Of a DNA stretch of 9,566 bases, positions 1-6,685 are shown piece after piece. The position numbers were made by a program, and so were the translations under genes. Under the pieces are notes generated by a model. The model saw only the letters and a program-made list of their open reading frames with translations. It did no database searches and was not told the DNA's origin. Source of the stretch: DAOTUB01 sp034437455 (GTDB taxonomy: Bacteria; Chloroflexota; Anaerolineae; B4-G1). Location of the stretch: the NCBI GenBank assembly GCA_034437455.1, contig DAOTUB010000359.1:1-9566 (forward strand). The letters run 5' to 3'. Every line of letters starts with the position of its first letter. Position 1 is the stretch's first letter.

Positions 1-658
1 TGCAAACGCCACGCACCGAATCAGAAAGGCTCAGATTGCCGAATCAACTTCGTGGAGCAGGAACAAAACCGGCACCAATTCTACAGTTGGAAATCGCCTA
101 AACAGGCCCTCCTTTCATCACCCCAGGTCTCGACTATGACACGTTCTACAAAGAAGCTTATGGTAATGACGACGAGCCTGGTGTGGGATGGCAGAAGTAT
201 CTTGAGTCAGCAAGGATCGAGACATTCGTGCCAAATGAAATCGACCCGCTGTTGGCTCTCGACGACTTGATGGATATCAACAACTACAGCCTAGCCGAAC
301 GACTGGGCGAAGAACTGATCAGGCTCGGTTTGGCGCCGACAAACTGGGGCTGTGCTCGCAGTGGACCGGCGTTTGAAGCTCGTAAGAGACGAGCATTCTT
401 AAGCGCGCTGGAGCCTGCCGGGAATGCTGAAGCCAGAGATGAACTGGTCTTTCCAAGCAAACAGGTATTCCTGGGCCAACAGATTGATTCGCGCCGGGAA
501 ATAGCTATAAGGGAGACCGAATTAAGGATGAAGCCAGGGAACTCAGAGAAGCCCAATGCCCGCATTGCGCGGCGCAGCAGATGGCAGAGATCAACACCGT
601 CGCTGGCAATGCACTCGTCTGGACACAAAACTCTACCATAGAAGGAGGTGCAGTTTGA
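1..658 (+). pseudogene. Unrecognised gene, 5'-partial, apparently frameshifted twice
   Basis: I do not recognise this family. Protein-like sequence runs through three frames in succession: frame 1 from base 1 to about 100 (ends near HQFYSWKSPK), frame 3 from 102 to about 487 (TGPPFITPGLDYDTFYKEAY, then an acidic helical stretch LLALDDLMDINNY), and frame 2 from 488 to the TGA at 656-658 (KDEARELREAQCPHC, a CxxC motif near the C-terminus). Each frame change is what one missing base would give, near the AAA at 100-102 and near 485-490. The alternative is a shorter intact ORF starting at the GTG at 183 and ending at the TAG at 639-641; I find it less likely because the frame-2 tail looks more protein-like and its TGA overlaps the ParB start (TTGA, 655-658), a typical coupling arrangement. 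The 5' end lies outside the window. Whether this is true decay or sequence error is open. Confidence 0.45.
644..649 (+). promoter_or_regulatory. Ribosome binding site fixing the ParB TTG start
   Basis: GGAGGT lies 5 bases before the TTG at 655. It is the only strong Shine-Dalgarno sequence near the ParB N-terminus and it rules out the in-frame ATG at 556, whose 33 extra residues (RGAADGRDQHRRWQ and so on) are low-complexity and read through the upstream gene in another frame. Confidence 0.75.
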
Positions 659-2712
659 ACACAATCACGGTCAAATTACGTTCTCTGCGGGAACATCCGG
701 CCCAGATGCGCACCGAGATGGACCCAGAGGAGATGGCAAGACTGGTGCTCCAGGTGTACGTGCGTGGCCTGGACGAGCATCAGCCGATCGTCGCCGCCGA
801 GAACGGCGACGGCGCCTATCGCGTCATCAGCGGCCACCGGCGCTGGTTGGCCGCGCTGCTGGCGGAGAAGGTCAAAGCGCGGTTAGACGGGAGAAAGGAC
901 GGCGCCGATTTGGACTTTGCACGCCAGGTCGTCTCTGAGTCCGCCGCCCGCCCGACGGAGGTGGAGGTATGCGTCTTCTGCCAGGAGTTGCTGGAAGAGA
1001 CGCAGAATGGAGAAGGGTGGTGTCCCCACTGTGAGTCCTGGGTGGAGGTTTGTGTGGAACCGCGCAAAGTCCCCTCGCCGTCCGCCTTGCCGGAGGCGTA
1101 TGACAGACTGACAGAGCAGCACGGGGGCGTCGAGGTTACCATCGCCCTGTTCGAGGGCGGCGAGAAGGAGGAGATCCTGGCGCTCCAGGCGGCCAATTTC
1201 GGCCAGGAGACCCCGGACCTGCTGGGCCAGGCCAAGAGCTACGCCGCCGCCATGAAGGCCGGGGCGACGGCGGACGAGATCGTGGCCAACACGGGCCAAT
1301 CTGTCTCCCGGGTGAAGGCAGTGATGGCGCTCAGTAAAGTCCCGGAGAGCCTGGCGCAGGCCGTAGCCGCCGGAGAGGTCGCCCTGGGGGTCGCCGCTGC
1401 GGTGGCCCGCCTGCGGAAAAAGGTTCAGCGAGAGGGGATGACCCGGTACGTTCTGGAACAGGATGTGACGGTGGAGGGAGCGCAGCAGATCGCCTCGGTC
1501 TTGCGCAAGTGGCAACCGCCATCCGTTTCGCTGGACCTGGAGACGACGCCGAAGGAACGTAACCAGGCCCGGCTATTGGCAGCCCTGTGGAACAAGGTGA
1601 CTAAGGAAGACCCCGCTCGCACTTGGTACGCGGCGGCATGCTCCATCGCCACACGACAGATACGCCTGAGCTACCTGGGCGTGGAGGGAGACGAAAGAGA
1701 GCTTCTGTACCAGTTGGTTCCAGAGGCCCGATGTGAGAACTGCCGTCTCCGGGAACTGCTCCAGGCGGCTCCGATGTTCTCCTATCCGTGCTACCCCTGC
1801 CAGCAAGTCGAGGAACCGGGGGTTTGCTTCGCCGGCGTGTTCGATCGGGATCCTTTCTACGTGCAGGTCCCCTTCGGGTGGGAGGGCTATCCTGGCGTGC
1901 AAAGGACGCCCCGCACTCCCGCCTGTCTCAGCCCGGAGGAGTTCGAGCAGGCCCTGGAAGCAGCCACCGCCGAGCGGGAGGAAGAGGGCGGCGACACGGA
2001 ACGGGATGGCAATTCGGTCAACCTTTCAGAGGTTGAATACTCGCTTCCCCGCGTGACAAAGGTGGAGAACGTCGCCGCTCAACGGGCGCTGATCCGCTCC
2101 TACATGGAGCAGCACGGCGAGATGAGTGGAGCGCGCCATCCCTTGGCCACCCGCTGCGAGAACTGCCGTTACCGCCTGGACGGAAGCCCCACCCAGAACC
2201 CGACCGTGCCACCCTGCCAGTGGGCGGCGCGTAGGCGCAACGTCGAGTTCCGGGTTCGTGTTCCCGTCGAGGATGAGAGCGAGGGGCCGGAGATCCCCTT
2301 GTGCCGGCAGTTTGGACCGGCTTGCTCGTGGAACGACATCGTCCCCGAACATCCCTCTCCGCCGCGCGTGCCCCGAGCGTGGATGGTGGGCGTGATGAAG
2401 GAGATGGTCGAGGCGGTCGAGAGACGCAAGGCGGCGGCTTCCGACAGTCGCCTGGCGTGCGAAATCCTCACCGGCCGACCGCTGAAGGCGTCCGAGTCCC
2501 ACAAGGGCTGGTTCCTGGAGGGTTTGCGGAACGAGATCGGCAATCTCTCCGACGGCCAGCTTTGGATGCTCGTCATGTGGGTCACAGCTGACTGGATGAG
2601 AGATGAGAAAGGGCGGTACCTCCTGCCGCTCGCCGATGGTCGGGTGCTCCGCTATGCCGAGCGGGCCTGGCAACCTCCGGCCGAGTCCGACAGGGACGGG
2701 GAGAGTGGGTGA
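655..2712 (+). CDS. Large ParB/Srx-domain protein with zinc-knuckle insertions
   Basis: The 685-residue protein starts with a ParB-like nuclease/CTPase fold. Residues 1-70 hold the N-terminal strand (ITVKLRSLREHPAQMRT), helix, GLDEHQPIVA and the hallmark ISGHRRWLAALLAE (58-71, family consensus GxRRxxA). The domain is interrupted at about 100-135 by a Cys knuckle (CVFC at 106-109, CPHC at 123-126) and resumes at 160-185 (VTIALFEG, ILALQAANF). A ParB-type helix-turn-helix follows (about 200-225, TADEIVANTGQSVSRVKAVM). The C-terminal 400 residues are not a standard ParB dimerisation domain and carry Cys clusters CENC (360-363), CYPC (379-382), CENC (501-504), C521, C550 and C557, suggesting more zinc or Fe-S sites. 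It is more than twice the length of a chromosomal ParB (about 280-300) and no ParA is in the window, so a regulatory or element-maintenance role is as likely as segregation. It is coupled upstream by TTGA and downstream by TGATG. Confidence 0.85.
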   Translation: MNTITVKLRSLREHPAQMRTEMDPEEMARLVLQVYVRGLDEHQPIVAAENGDGAYRVISGHRRWLAALLAEKVKARLDGRKDGADLDFARQVVSESAARPTEVEVCVFCQELLEETQNGEGWCPHCESWVEVCVEPRKVPSPSALPEAYDRLTEQHGGVEVTIALFEGGEKEEILALQAANFGQETPDLLGQAKSYAAAMKAGATADEIVANTGQSVSRVKAVMALSKVPESLAQAVAAGEVALGVAAAVARLRKKVQREGMTRYVLEQDVTVEGAQQIASVLRKWQPPSVSLDLETTPKERNQARLLAALWNKVTKEDPARTWYAAACSIATRQIRLSYLGVEGDERELLYQLVPEARCENCRLRELLQAAPMFSYPCYPCQQVEEPGVCFAGVFDRDPFYVQVPFGWEGYPGVQRTPRTPACLSPEEFEQALEAATAEREEEGGDTERDGNSVNLSEVEYSLPRVTKVENVAAQRALIRSYMEQHGEMSGARHPLATRCENCRYRLDGSPTQNPTVPPCQWAARRRNVEFRVRVPVEDESEGPEIPLCRQFGPACSWNDIVPEHPSPPRVPRAWMVGVMKEMVEAVERRKAAASDSRLACEILTGRPLKASESHKGWFLEGLRNEIGNLSDGQLWMLVMWVTADWMRDEKGRYLLPLADGRVLRYAERAWQPPAESDRDGESG

Positions 2713-2771
2713 TGAACGACGACAGGCTTTACCAGATCGCCCAGGCCCTCGAACCTTTTCTTCCTGGCTGA
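2712..2771 (+). CDS. 19-residue ORF overlapping the ParB stop, possible truncated gene stub
   Basis: An ATG at 2712-2714 shares its A with the ParB TGA (TGATG), an arrangement typical of translational coupling. The ORF reads MNDDRLYQIAQALEPFLPG and stops at TGA 2769-2771. The sequence looks like the opening helix of a longer protein, so this may be the remnant left after deletion or frameshift of a downstream gene. It could equally be a chance ORF. No function can be given. Confidence 0.25.
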   Translation: MNDDRLYQIAQALEPFLPG

Positions 2772-2794
2772 TCTCTCGAAAGGATGAATGAATC

Positions 2795-3154
2795 GTGGAC
2801 GTTGAACCATTGGCACAGATGAACATCTGTATCAGCTACAAGTATCGTGACGGAGCCAACTACAAGTTTCCCAGCGCGGTCGTGCTGGAGGGACCGGTCA
2901 CCGAAGATCAGATTCGGCCTCACTTGCACAACGAACTGTATTTCATCCCTGGCGATGTGGGGCTGCCAGATTTGCATCCCACACACTGCGAGTTTTCAGA
3001 GGATCTGGATCATCCCTGGCACGAGTTGGATTCAGTCAGGGCAACCCAGGCAGAGCCGAGCACCGACCTGACGACCAATGAGTTCTTGCGACGGCTGCAA
3101 GAGGCCGCGCAGACCGGATGGCCTGGGCAGCACGAGGAATTCGCCTGGGAATGA
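2795..3154 (+). CDS. Small hypothetical protein (ISYKYRDGANYK family)
   Basis: The protein has up to 119 residues. The core begins MNICISYKYRDGANYKF and continues with a helix around TEDQIRPHLHN, then IPGDVGLPDLHP and DHPWHELDSV. From memory this resembles small uncharacterised cytosolic proteins with the pattern 'YxYRDxxNYK ... xxWHExDS' found scattered across bacterial phyla; no biochemical role is known to me. The GTG at 2795 is given as the start because AAAGGA lies 10 bases upstream (2779-2784). The ATG at 2819 is the serious alternative: the conserved-looking core starts there, but no Shine-Dalgarno sequence precedes it. The C-terminal 30 residues are Gln/Glu/Trp-rich and look less conserved. 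It is the last gene before the 3174-3209 hairpin. Confidence 0.7.
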   Translation: MDVEPLAQMNICISYKYRDGANYKFPSAVVLEGPVTEDQIRPHLHNELYFIPGDVGLPDLHPTHCEFSEDLDHPWHELDSVRATQAEPSTDLTTNEFLRRLQEAAQTGWPGQHEEFAWE

Positions 3155-3173
3155 CCCTGTAGGACGACGACAA

Positions 3174-3209
3174 AAGCGCCGGACTGTGAACAGCCACAGT
3201 CCAGCGCTT
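3174..3209 (+). terminator. Strong hairpin between transcription units, possible terminator
   Basis: AAGCGC-c-GGACTGTG pairs with CACAGTCC-a-GCGCTT: 14 base pairs with a single C/A mismatch around a six-base loop (AACAGC). It begins 20 bases after the stop at 3154 and ends just before the regulatory block at 3211. On the plus strand it has only TT after the stem, so intrinsic termination would be weak. On the minus strand the stem is followed by TTTTG, which is better. It may be a bidirectional terminator or an mRNA-stabilising structure. Confidence 0.5.
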
Positions 3210-3210
3210 C

Positions 3211-3238
3211 GTGATAACAGTTGTATGCGGAACGCATA
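3211..3238 (+). promoter_or_regulatory. Putative -10 plus palindromic operator, copy 1
   Basis: GTGATAA (possible -10 region, TGATAA at 3212-3217) is followed six bases later by the perfect palindrome TATGCG-GAA-CGCATA (3224-3238), which would cover the transcription start. The 28-base block matches 7233-7260 at 23 of 28 positions by my alignment. AAGGAGG (3238-3244) and the ATG at 3250 follow directly. I see no good -35 box; the expected place falls inside the hairpin. The match to copy 2 is seen directly, the operator role is inferred. Confidence 0.5.
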
Positions 3239-3249
3239 AGGAGGCGCGT

Positions 3250-3852
3250 ATGATACTGTCGAGTGCTCACGCCACGGTTCACGCCGACGTCCTGGTCGCC
3301 GACCACGCGCACCAGATCGTCCTGCTCTCGATGGCCGGCCCAAAGACGGCCGTCAAGGCCATCTACGCCGCCCTGAGGAGCAATCACAAACCGTGGCTCA
3401 AGCTGTACGAGGAGGGCCAAACGGAGCCCGCTGCCGTCGTGCGCGGCGGCTCCCGCTACCGCGTCCGAACGACTCCGCTCCCCTCCGTACAGAGCGTACA
3501 GATGACGCTGTTGGCCCAAGACGATCAGACCCCGTCCGGTTACTTCTACGTACTTCCTGACAGGGGTGCCGGCCCGGTGCTGGTGCGGGCGTTGGATGCC
3601 GATCCCCGTTTGGTCGTTCCGATCCTCCCGCAGTGGGGGGATTACTTGCTCCAACAGGCCCAGGAGACCCTGGCAAACTTCCCAGACGGATGCACCGGTG
3701 GTCCTGATCGCCTGGTCGAGGCCCTGCGAGTGCACGGCGACCTGCTGGCGGAGGCTTACGTCTACGCTCGGGACAACGATACCTGGCTGGCGCTGGTGAA
3801 CCGGGGGCTCGAATCCAGCGACATTGTGTTGGCAGGAGGGGAGGGCCGATGA
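3250..3852 (+). CDS. Hypothetical protein, first gene of the methyltransferase/helicase unit
   Basis: The 200-residue soluble protein is of no family I recognise. ATG 3250 is chosen for AAGGAGG five bases upstream; the reading frame opens earlier, but that stretch (MITVVCGTHKEAR) is the regulatory block read through. Visible features are an alternating hydrophobic stretch (ADVLVADHAHQIVLLSM, about 13-30), a helix with KTAVKAIYAALRS (35-47), a beta-rich middle and a helical C-terminal half (GDYLLQQAQETLANF; RLVEALRVHGDLLAEAYVYA). There is no signal peptide, membrane segment or Cys cluster. Its stop overlaps the next start as ATGA (3849-3852), so it was co-translated with the methyltransferase ORF and probably served the same DNA-modification or helicase module. 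Confidence 0.8.
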   Translation: MILSSAHATVHADVLVADHAHQIVLLSMAGPKTAVKAIYAALRSNHKPWLKLYEEGQTEPAAVVRGGSRYRVRTTPLPSVQSVQMTLLAQDDQTPSGYFYVLPDRGAGPVLVRALDADPRLVVPILPQWGDYLLQQAQETLANFPDGCTGGPDRLVEALRVHGDLLAEAYVYARDNDTWLALVNRGLESSDIVLAGGEGR

Positions 3853-4028
3853 GACTCGCAGGTCAAGAAAAAATGGGCTATTATCCCACGCCGCTCTCCC
3901 AGGTGACACTGATTGCTTCCTTGCTGGAGGTAGAGCCAAGGAAATCGGTTCGCCTGCTCGATCCTTGTGTGGGCGCGGGCGAGCAGGCGTTGGTGATGAA
4001 GCGGAAAGACGTGGAGCGCGGCTTTTAC
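3849..4028 (+). pseudogene. N-terminal fragment of a class I DNA methyltransferase, fused to helicase remnant
   Basis: The first 60 codons begin MRLAGQEKMGYYPTP and reach LLDPCVGAGEQAL, a SAM-binding motif I (DPCxGxG) preceded by the YYPTP signature seen in adenine-methyltransferase-like proteins such as the DUF6094 type. The start is supported by GGAGGGGAGG upstream and by the ATGA overlap. After about residue 48 the sequence (VMKRKDVERGFY) no longer looks like a methyltransferase and reads straight into the helicase sequence found after the IS element. A deletion therefore seems to have joined the methyltransferase start to the helicase end near base 3993-4005; catalytic motif IV ([DN]PPY) and the rest are gone. 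The fused frame is then split by the IS at 4028/4029, and translation stops six bases inside the IS (TAA 4032-4034). No methyltransferase activity is expected. Confidence 0.7.
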
Positions 4029-4032
4029 AATT

Positions 4033-4078
4033 AAGCCCGTAAAGCCCAGGTGCCTTCAGCCCTGGGATATCAGGGCTT
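4033..4078 (+). repeat. Left-end (LE) imperfect palindrome of the IS element
   Basis: Two concentric stems are visible: AAGCCC (4033-4038) with GGGCTT (4073-4078), and CCCAGG (4045-4050) with CCTGGG (4061-4066), around the loop TGCCTTCAGC. The guide tetranucleotide AAAG lies at the foot of the inner stem, the place where IS608 keeps the sequence that pairs with TTAC. This is the structure a TnpA transposase would bind on single-stranded DNA. Confidence 0.7.
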
Positions 4079-4110
4079 CTCGATCGCTTTAGCCCACCTG
4101 CTTTCCAAAC

Positions 4111-4139
4111 TTGACTAATTAGAACATTTGTGCTATTCT
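4111..4139 (+). promoter_or_regulatory. Sigma70-type promoter for tnpB
   Basis: TTGACT (4111-4116) and TATTCT (4134-4139) are separated by exactly 17 bases in the most AT-rich stretch of the element, about 125 bases before tnpB. The -35 box matches consensus at 5 of 6 positions and the -10 at 4 of 6. Function is inferred from sequence only. Confidence 0.5.
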
Positions 4140-4156
4140 TCTCTTGGTGTTGATCA

Positions 4157-4270
4157 GTGAACTGCCTTGCAGAGATCCAAAAGGCCGAAGGATTCGAGTT
4201 GGAGGTGCAAGGAAAAGTGTGGCGTGTGAGTCTTGGCGTTTTCCTGCTAGAACAGGTGAACAATGATTGA
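4157..4270 (+). CDS. Possible small ORF overlapping the tnpB start
   Basis: A GTG-initiated 37-residue frame (starting MNCLAEIQKAEGFELEV, ending VSLGVFLLEQVNND) fills the leader between the tnpB promoter and tnpB and overlaps its ATG by eight bases. Its alternating charged and hydrophobic pattern looks more protein-like than the other frames of this stretch, and it could couple translation into tnpB. No clear Shine-Dalgarno sequence precedes it, and I know no family for it. It may be the tail of a lost gene or chance. Confidence 0.25.
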   Translation: MNCLAEIQKAEGFELEVQGKVWRVSLGVFLLEQVNND

Positions 4271-5428
4271 GTTGACAGGATCTGGAAATGTCGAAGCTGC
4301 GGTGATCACGATTCGAAAAACGTTCAAGTACCGTCTGTACAAGAATAGACGGAACAAACAACTGCACCGGGCCATAGATGTCTCCGGTATCATCTGGAAC
4401 CATTGTGTGGCGCTGCAACGACGCTACTATCGACTGACGGGCAAATACATCAACCAGTATCGGCTGATGGCCCACGTAGCCAAGTTGCGGATGCGGACGA
4501 AGCGGTTTGCATACTGGAAACTGGTGGGCAGCCAAGCGGTCCAGAACATCGTGGAGCGGCTGGACTTGGGCTACCAGCAGTTTTTCAAGTACAAGCGAGG
4601 AGAAACGAGGCTCAAAAGAGGACGGCCTCGTTTCAAGAAGGTCAAAAAGTACAGCAGCTTCACGTTGAAGCAGGCGGGTTGGGAATACCTGGGTGAGAAC
4701 CGGGTGCGCATTGGCCAGTACACCTACAAGTTTGTCAAGAGCCGCGAGATCGAGCAGGCAAACTGTACATCTGTTTCTCGGTGGTACAAGAAGTAAAGAC
4801 CTTGGAGATAGCCAGCACGGGTAGAATCGGCGGCTTTGATTTCGGGTTGAAAACCTTCCTGACCAACGACGAGAATGAGGCGTACAGGATGCCACAGTAC
4901 TTCCAAGAGAGCCTGAAAGAGATCGCTCGCTTGAATCGGGCCTTGTCTCGCAAACAGCCTGGCAGCAACAATTATCAGAAAGCCAAGTGGCGATTGGCTC
5001 GAGCCCACGCGCGGCTGGCGAACAAACGGCGCGACACGCACTTCAAATTGGCGCGCCGCTTGGCCCTGGAGTATGACATTCTCTGTTTTGAGGACCTGAA
5101 CATCCAGGCGATGAAGAGGTTGTGGGGGCGCAAGGTAAGCGACCTGGGCTTTTCCCAGTTCTTGGCTATCCAGAAGCATATCGCTGCGCAGATGGGCAAA
5201 ACCGTGGTGCAGATAGACCGTTTTGAACCCAGCACGACCGTCTGCTCGGTATGTGGTCATCGCCAGCCTATGCCTTTGCGCATCCGAGTGTTCAGCTGTC
5301 AGAATCCAGAATGTCATACGGTACTTGGTCGCGATCATAACGCTGCCAGAACTATCAAGAGAGTTGGGGCATCAACTCTGGGGTTAGAGGGCATAAGACG
5401 GGAGCTTCTTCCCGCTGCCCTTGTCTGA
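4263..5428 (+). pseudogene. tnpB: TnpB, RNA-guided nuclease of IS200/IS605, split by a 1-base frameshift
   Basis: TnpB is the small RuvC nuclease ancestral to Cas12, directed by an RNA from the element's own right end. The first part (4263 to about 4755) holds the family N-terminus (KTFKYRLYKNRRNKQLHRAI), the long helical region and RLKRGRPRFKK. The second part, one frame back, resumes as GKLYICFSVVQE and runs to the TGA at 5426-5428. One added base near 4755-4757 gives a continuous 388-residue protein, a normal length. In that numbering the RuvC residues are intact: D193 in GGFDFGLK, E277 in CFEDLN, D358 in GRDHNAA. The zinc finger is also intact (CSVC, then CQNPEC). ATG 4263 has AGGTG close upstream; homology to other TnpB proteins starts some 18 residues later. 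Because all catalytic residues survive, the frameshift is either very recent or a sequencing error. Confidence 0.9.
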
Positions 5429-5490
5429 ACCCAAGAATCCCAGGCCCTTCCAGGCTTGGGAGTATGTCAAAACGGCTACCGGCGCAAGAA
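5340..5490 (+). ncRNA. Predicted omega (reRNA) guide RNA of TnpB
   Basis: In this family the guide RNA overlaps the 3' end of tnpB, spans the right end and ends with flanking host sequence as guide. Here the stretch contains a hairpin inside the tnpB tail (CGGGA 5399-5403 with TCCCG 5410-5414), the right-end hairpin (5439-5460) and, past the cleavage site at 5470, the guide AACGGCTACCGGCGCAAGAA (5471-5490). That guide matches the host helicase sequence itself, so with TTAC as target-adjacent motif it would recognise the donor site after excision of the element. The 5' boundary is a guess; existence follows from the family, not from data here. Confidence 0.45.
5435..5460 (+). repeat. Right-end (RE) hairpin with guide tetranucleotide
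   Basis: GAAT (5435-5438) is followed by CCCAGGC (5439-5445) pairing with GCTTGGG (5454-5460), seven pairs including one G-T, around an eight-base loop. The stem and loop resemble the left-end hairpin. The cleavage tetranucleotide TCAA lies seven bases after the stem. Confidence 0.7.
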
Positions 5491-6664
5491 AGGGAGTGTG
5501 CCCGAGAACACCGGCATCTCCCCGGCCGTGCTGCGTTACCTCTTGCCTTACACCATCTTTGCCACCTTGTCCGACCTGGGATACGACCTCCCGCCCTATC
5601 GGGAGGAGGCGGTGGTGCAGGAGATGGACCCCCAGCAGCGGAGGCAGTACGACAATCTGGACAGCGGCCTGCGGGCGAAGGTACGCCAGAAACCCCGTCT
5701 CCTAGCTACCTGGCTCCAGACCACCCTGGCCCATCCCGATACGGCCTTCCGGGAGGAAGAAGTGGGCGCCCGCGTCACCGTGGGCCGGTTGGGGCGGCGG
5801 AGGGAGATAGAGGAGATACACCTGGGCGTCTTGCCGCCCGTCGTCTCGCCGGGCCTGTGGCGGGCGGAGGGCGGCAATGGGAAAGTCGTGTCGAGTCCAG
5901 ACCGGGATGCGGGGCAAGCCGACCTCGATCTGCGCCCCTGGCTGCCCAAAGAGCGGTGGCTGGCCGACTTTTGCCGGGCGGAGGTGACGGCGAGACGGAG
6001 GGTGCTGGTCTACATCCGCCTGACCGGCACGAAAGACATTCAGGATCGGTTGCAGGGTGTGCTGGACGAAGTTGGTCTGAGGACGTTGGTACTGCGACAG
6101 AACATGGGCCCTCGCCGTCGCGTCCGTTGGGTGCGGAAGCACCTGCCTGAAGTGTTGATCACCAACCCGCGCTTGGTCGAGACGGGAATCGATCTCGTGG
6201 ATTACGCTACGGTCGTGTTCTATCAGGTCGATTTCAGCCTCTACACCACCTGGCAAGTCTGCGCCCGGGCCCATCGTCCCGGGTAGGTGTTGTCGGTGCG
6301 GGTGGTGTTCGTCGCCTACCGCAATTCGACAGAAGAGCAAATGGTCGGTCTGGTTGGAGAAAAAGTCGGTGCCGCGAAGAGCTTGTACGGCGACGAGGTA
6401 GCCGGAGCTATCGTGCCCGAGCCGGAGAACGACTTTCTGGACGAGTTGGCCCGCGCGGCCCTCGACGGGCGACGGATCAACCTGGAGGCGATCTTTGCCC
6501 GCGAGAACGAGGGGACGACCGGTCCTCTGGGTTCGCCGCCTGTGGTGGGCGAAGTTGGACTAACTGCAAAGTCTCCAGAGCTGGCGGTGGTCACCCGCCG
6601 CCAGTCCCTGGCGCGGGTGGAGCCGGTGGACCCGGCTGCGTACAGCCAGGGGATGTTGTTTTGA
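5471..6664 (+). pseudogene. C-terminal part of an SNF2/SF2-like helicase, broken by an amber codon
   Basis: This continues the frame of the 3849-4028 fragment once the IS is removed. It reads NGYRRKKGSVPENTGISPAV and LPYTIFATLSDLGYDLPPYR, then a linker, then a helicase C-terminal RecA-like domain: RRRVLVYIRLTGTKDIQDRL (strand and helix), HLPEVLITNPRLVETGIDLV (motif V) and WQVCARAHRPG-stop (motif VI). The stop is TAG at 6284-6286, exactly where motif VI has its conserved Gln (RxGQ). The same frame continues at once with VLSVRVVFVAYRNSTEEQMV and ends LARAALDGRRINLEAIFARE...SQGMLF (TGA 6662-6664), so one CAG-to-TAG change explains the break. The N-terminal ATPase half (Walker A, DExx) is missing through the methyltransferase fusion, so no helicase activity is expected in any case. 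The full fused frame would be about 457 codons. Confidence 0.8.
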
Positions 6665-6685
6665 ATTCCCAGATGGTTGCAGCGT

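Larger units (their letters stand above)
4029..5470 (+). mobile_element. TnpB-only IS200/IS605-family element, IS608-like ends
   Basis: The ends are set by four signals known from IS608 single-strand transposition. TTAC (4025-4028) flanks the left end as target and cleavage site. AAAG (4041-4044) sits directly 5' of the left hairpin. GAAT (5435-5438) sits directly 5' of the right hairpin. TCAA (5467-5470) is the right cleavage site. The hairpins resemble each other (CCCAGG at 4045 and at 5439). Removing 4029-5470 (1442 bases) joins TTAC to AACGGC and restores the host frame as RGFY-NGYRRKKGS without gain or loss. As expected for this family there is no target duplication or terminal inverted repeat. 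No tnpA is present, so mobility would need a transposase in trans. The tnpB it carries has an apparent 1-base deletion. Confidence 0.85.

Noticed and set aside
2026..2826. 266-codon minus-strand ORF
   Set aside because: It is antisense to the ParB C-terminus; composition is Arg/Pro/Gly-rich as expected of a shadow, with no start signal.
3010..4263. 417-codon minus-strand ORF
   Set aside because: It crosses several plus-strand genes with clear motifs and the IS left end, has no recognisable domain and is explained as the complement of GC-rich genes.
5464..6150. 228-codon plus-strand ORF over the helicase region
   Set aside because: Its Arg/Gly/Pro/Ala-rich translation is a frame shadow; the overlapping frame has clear helicase motifs.
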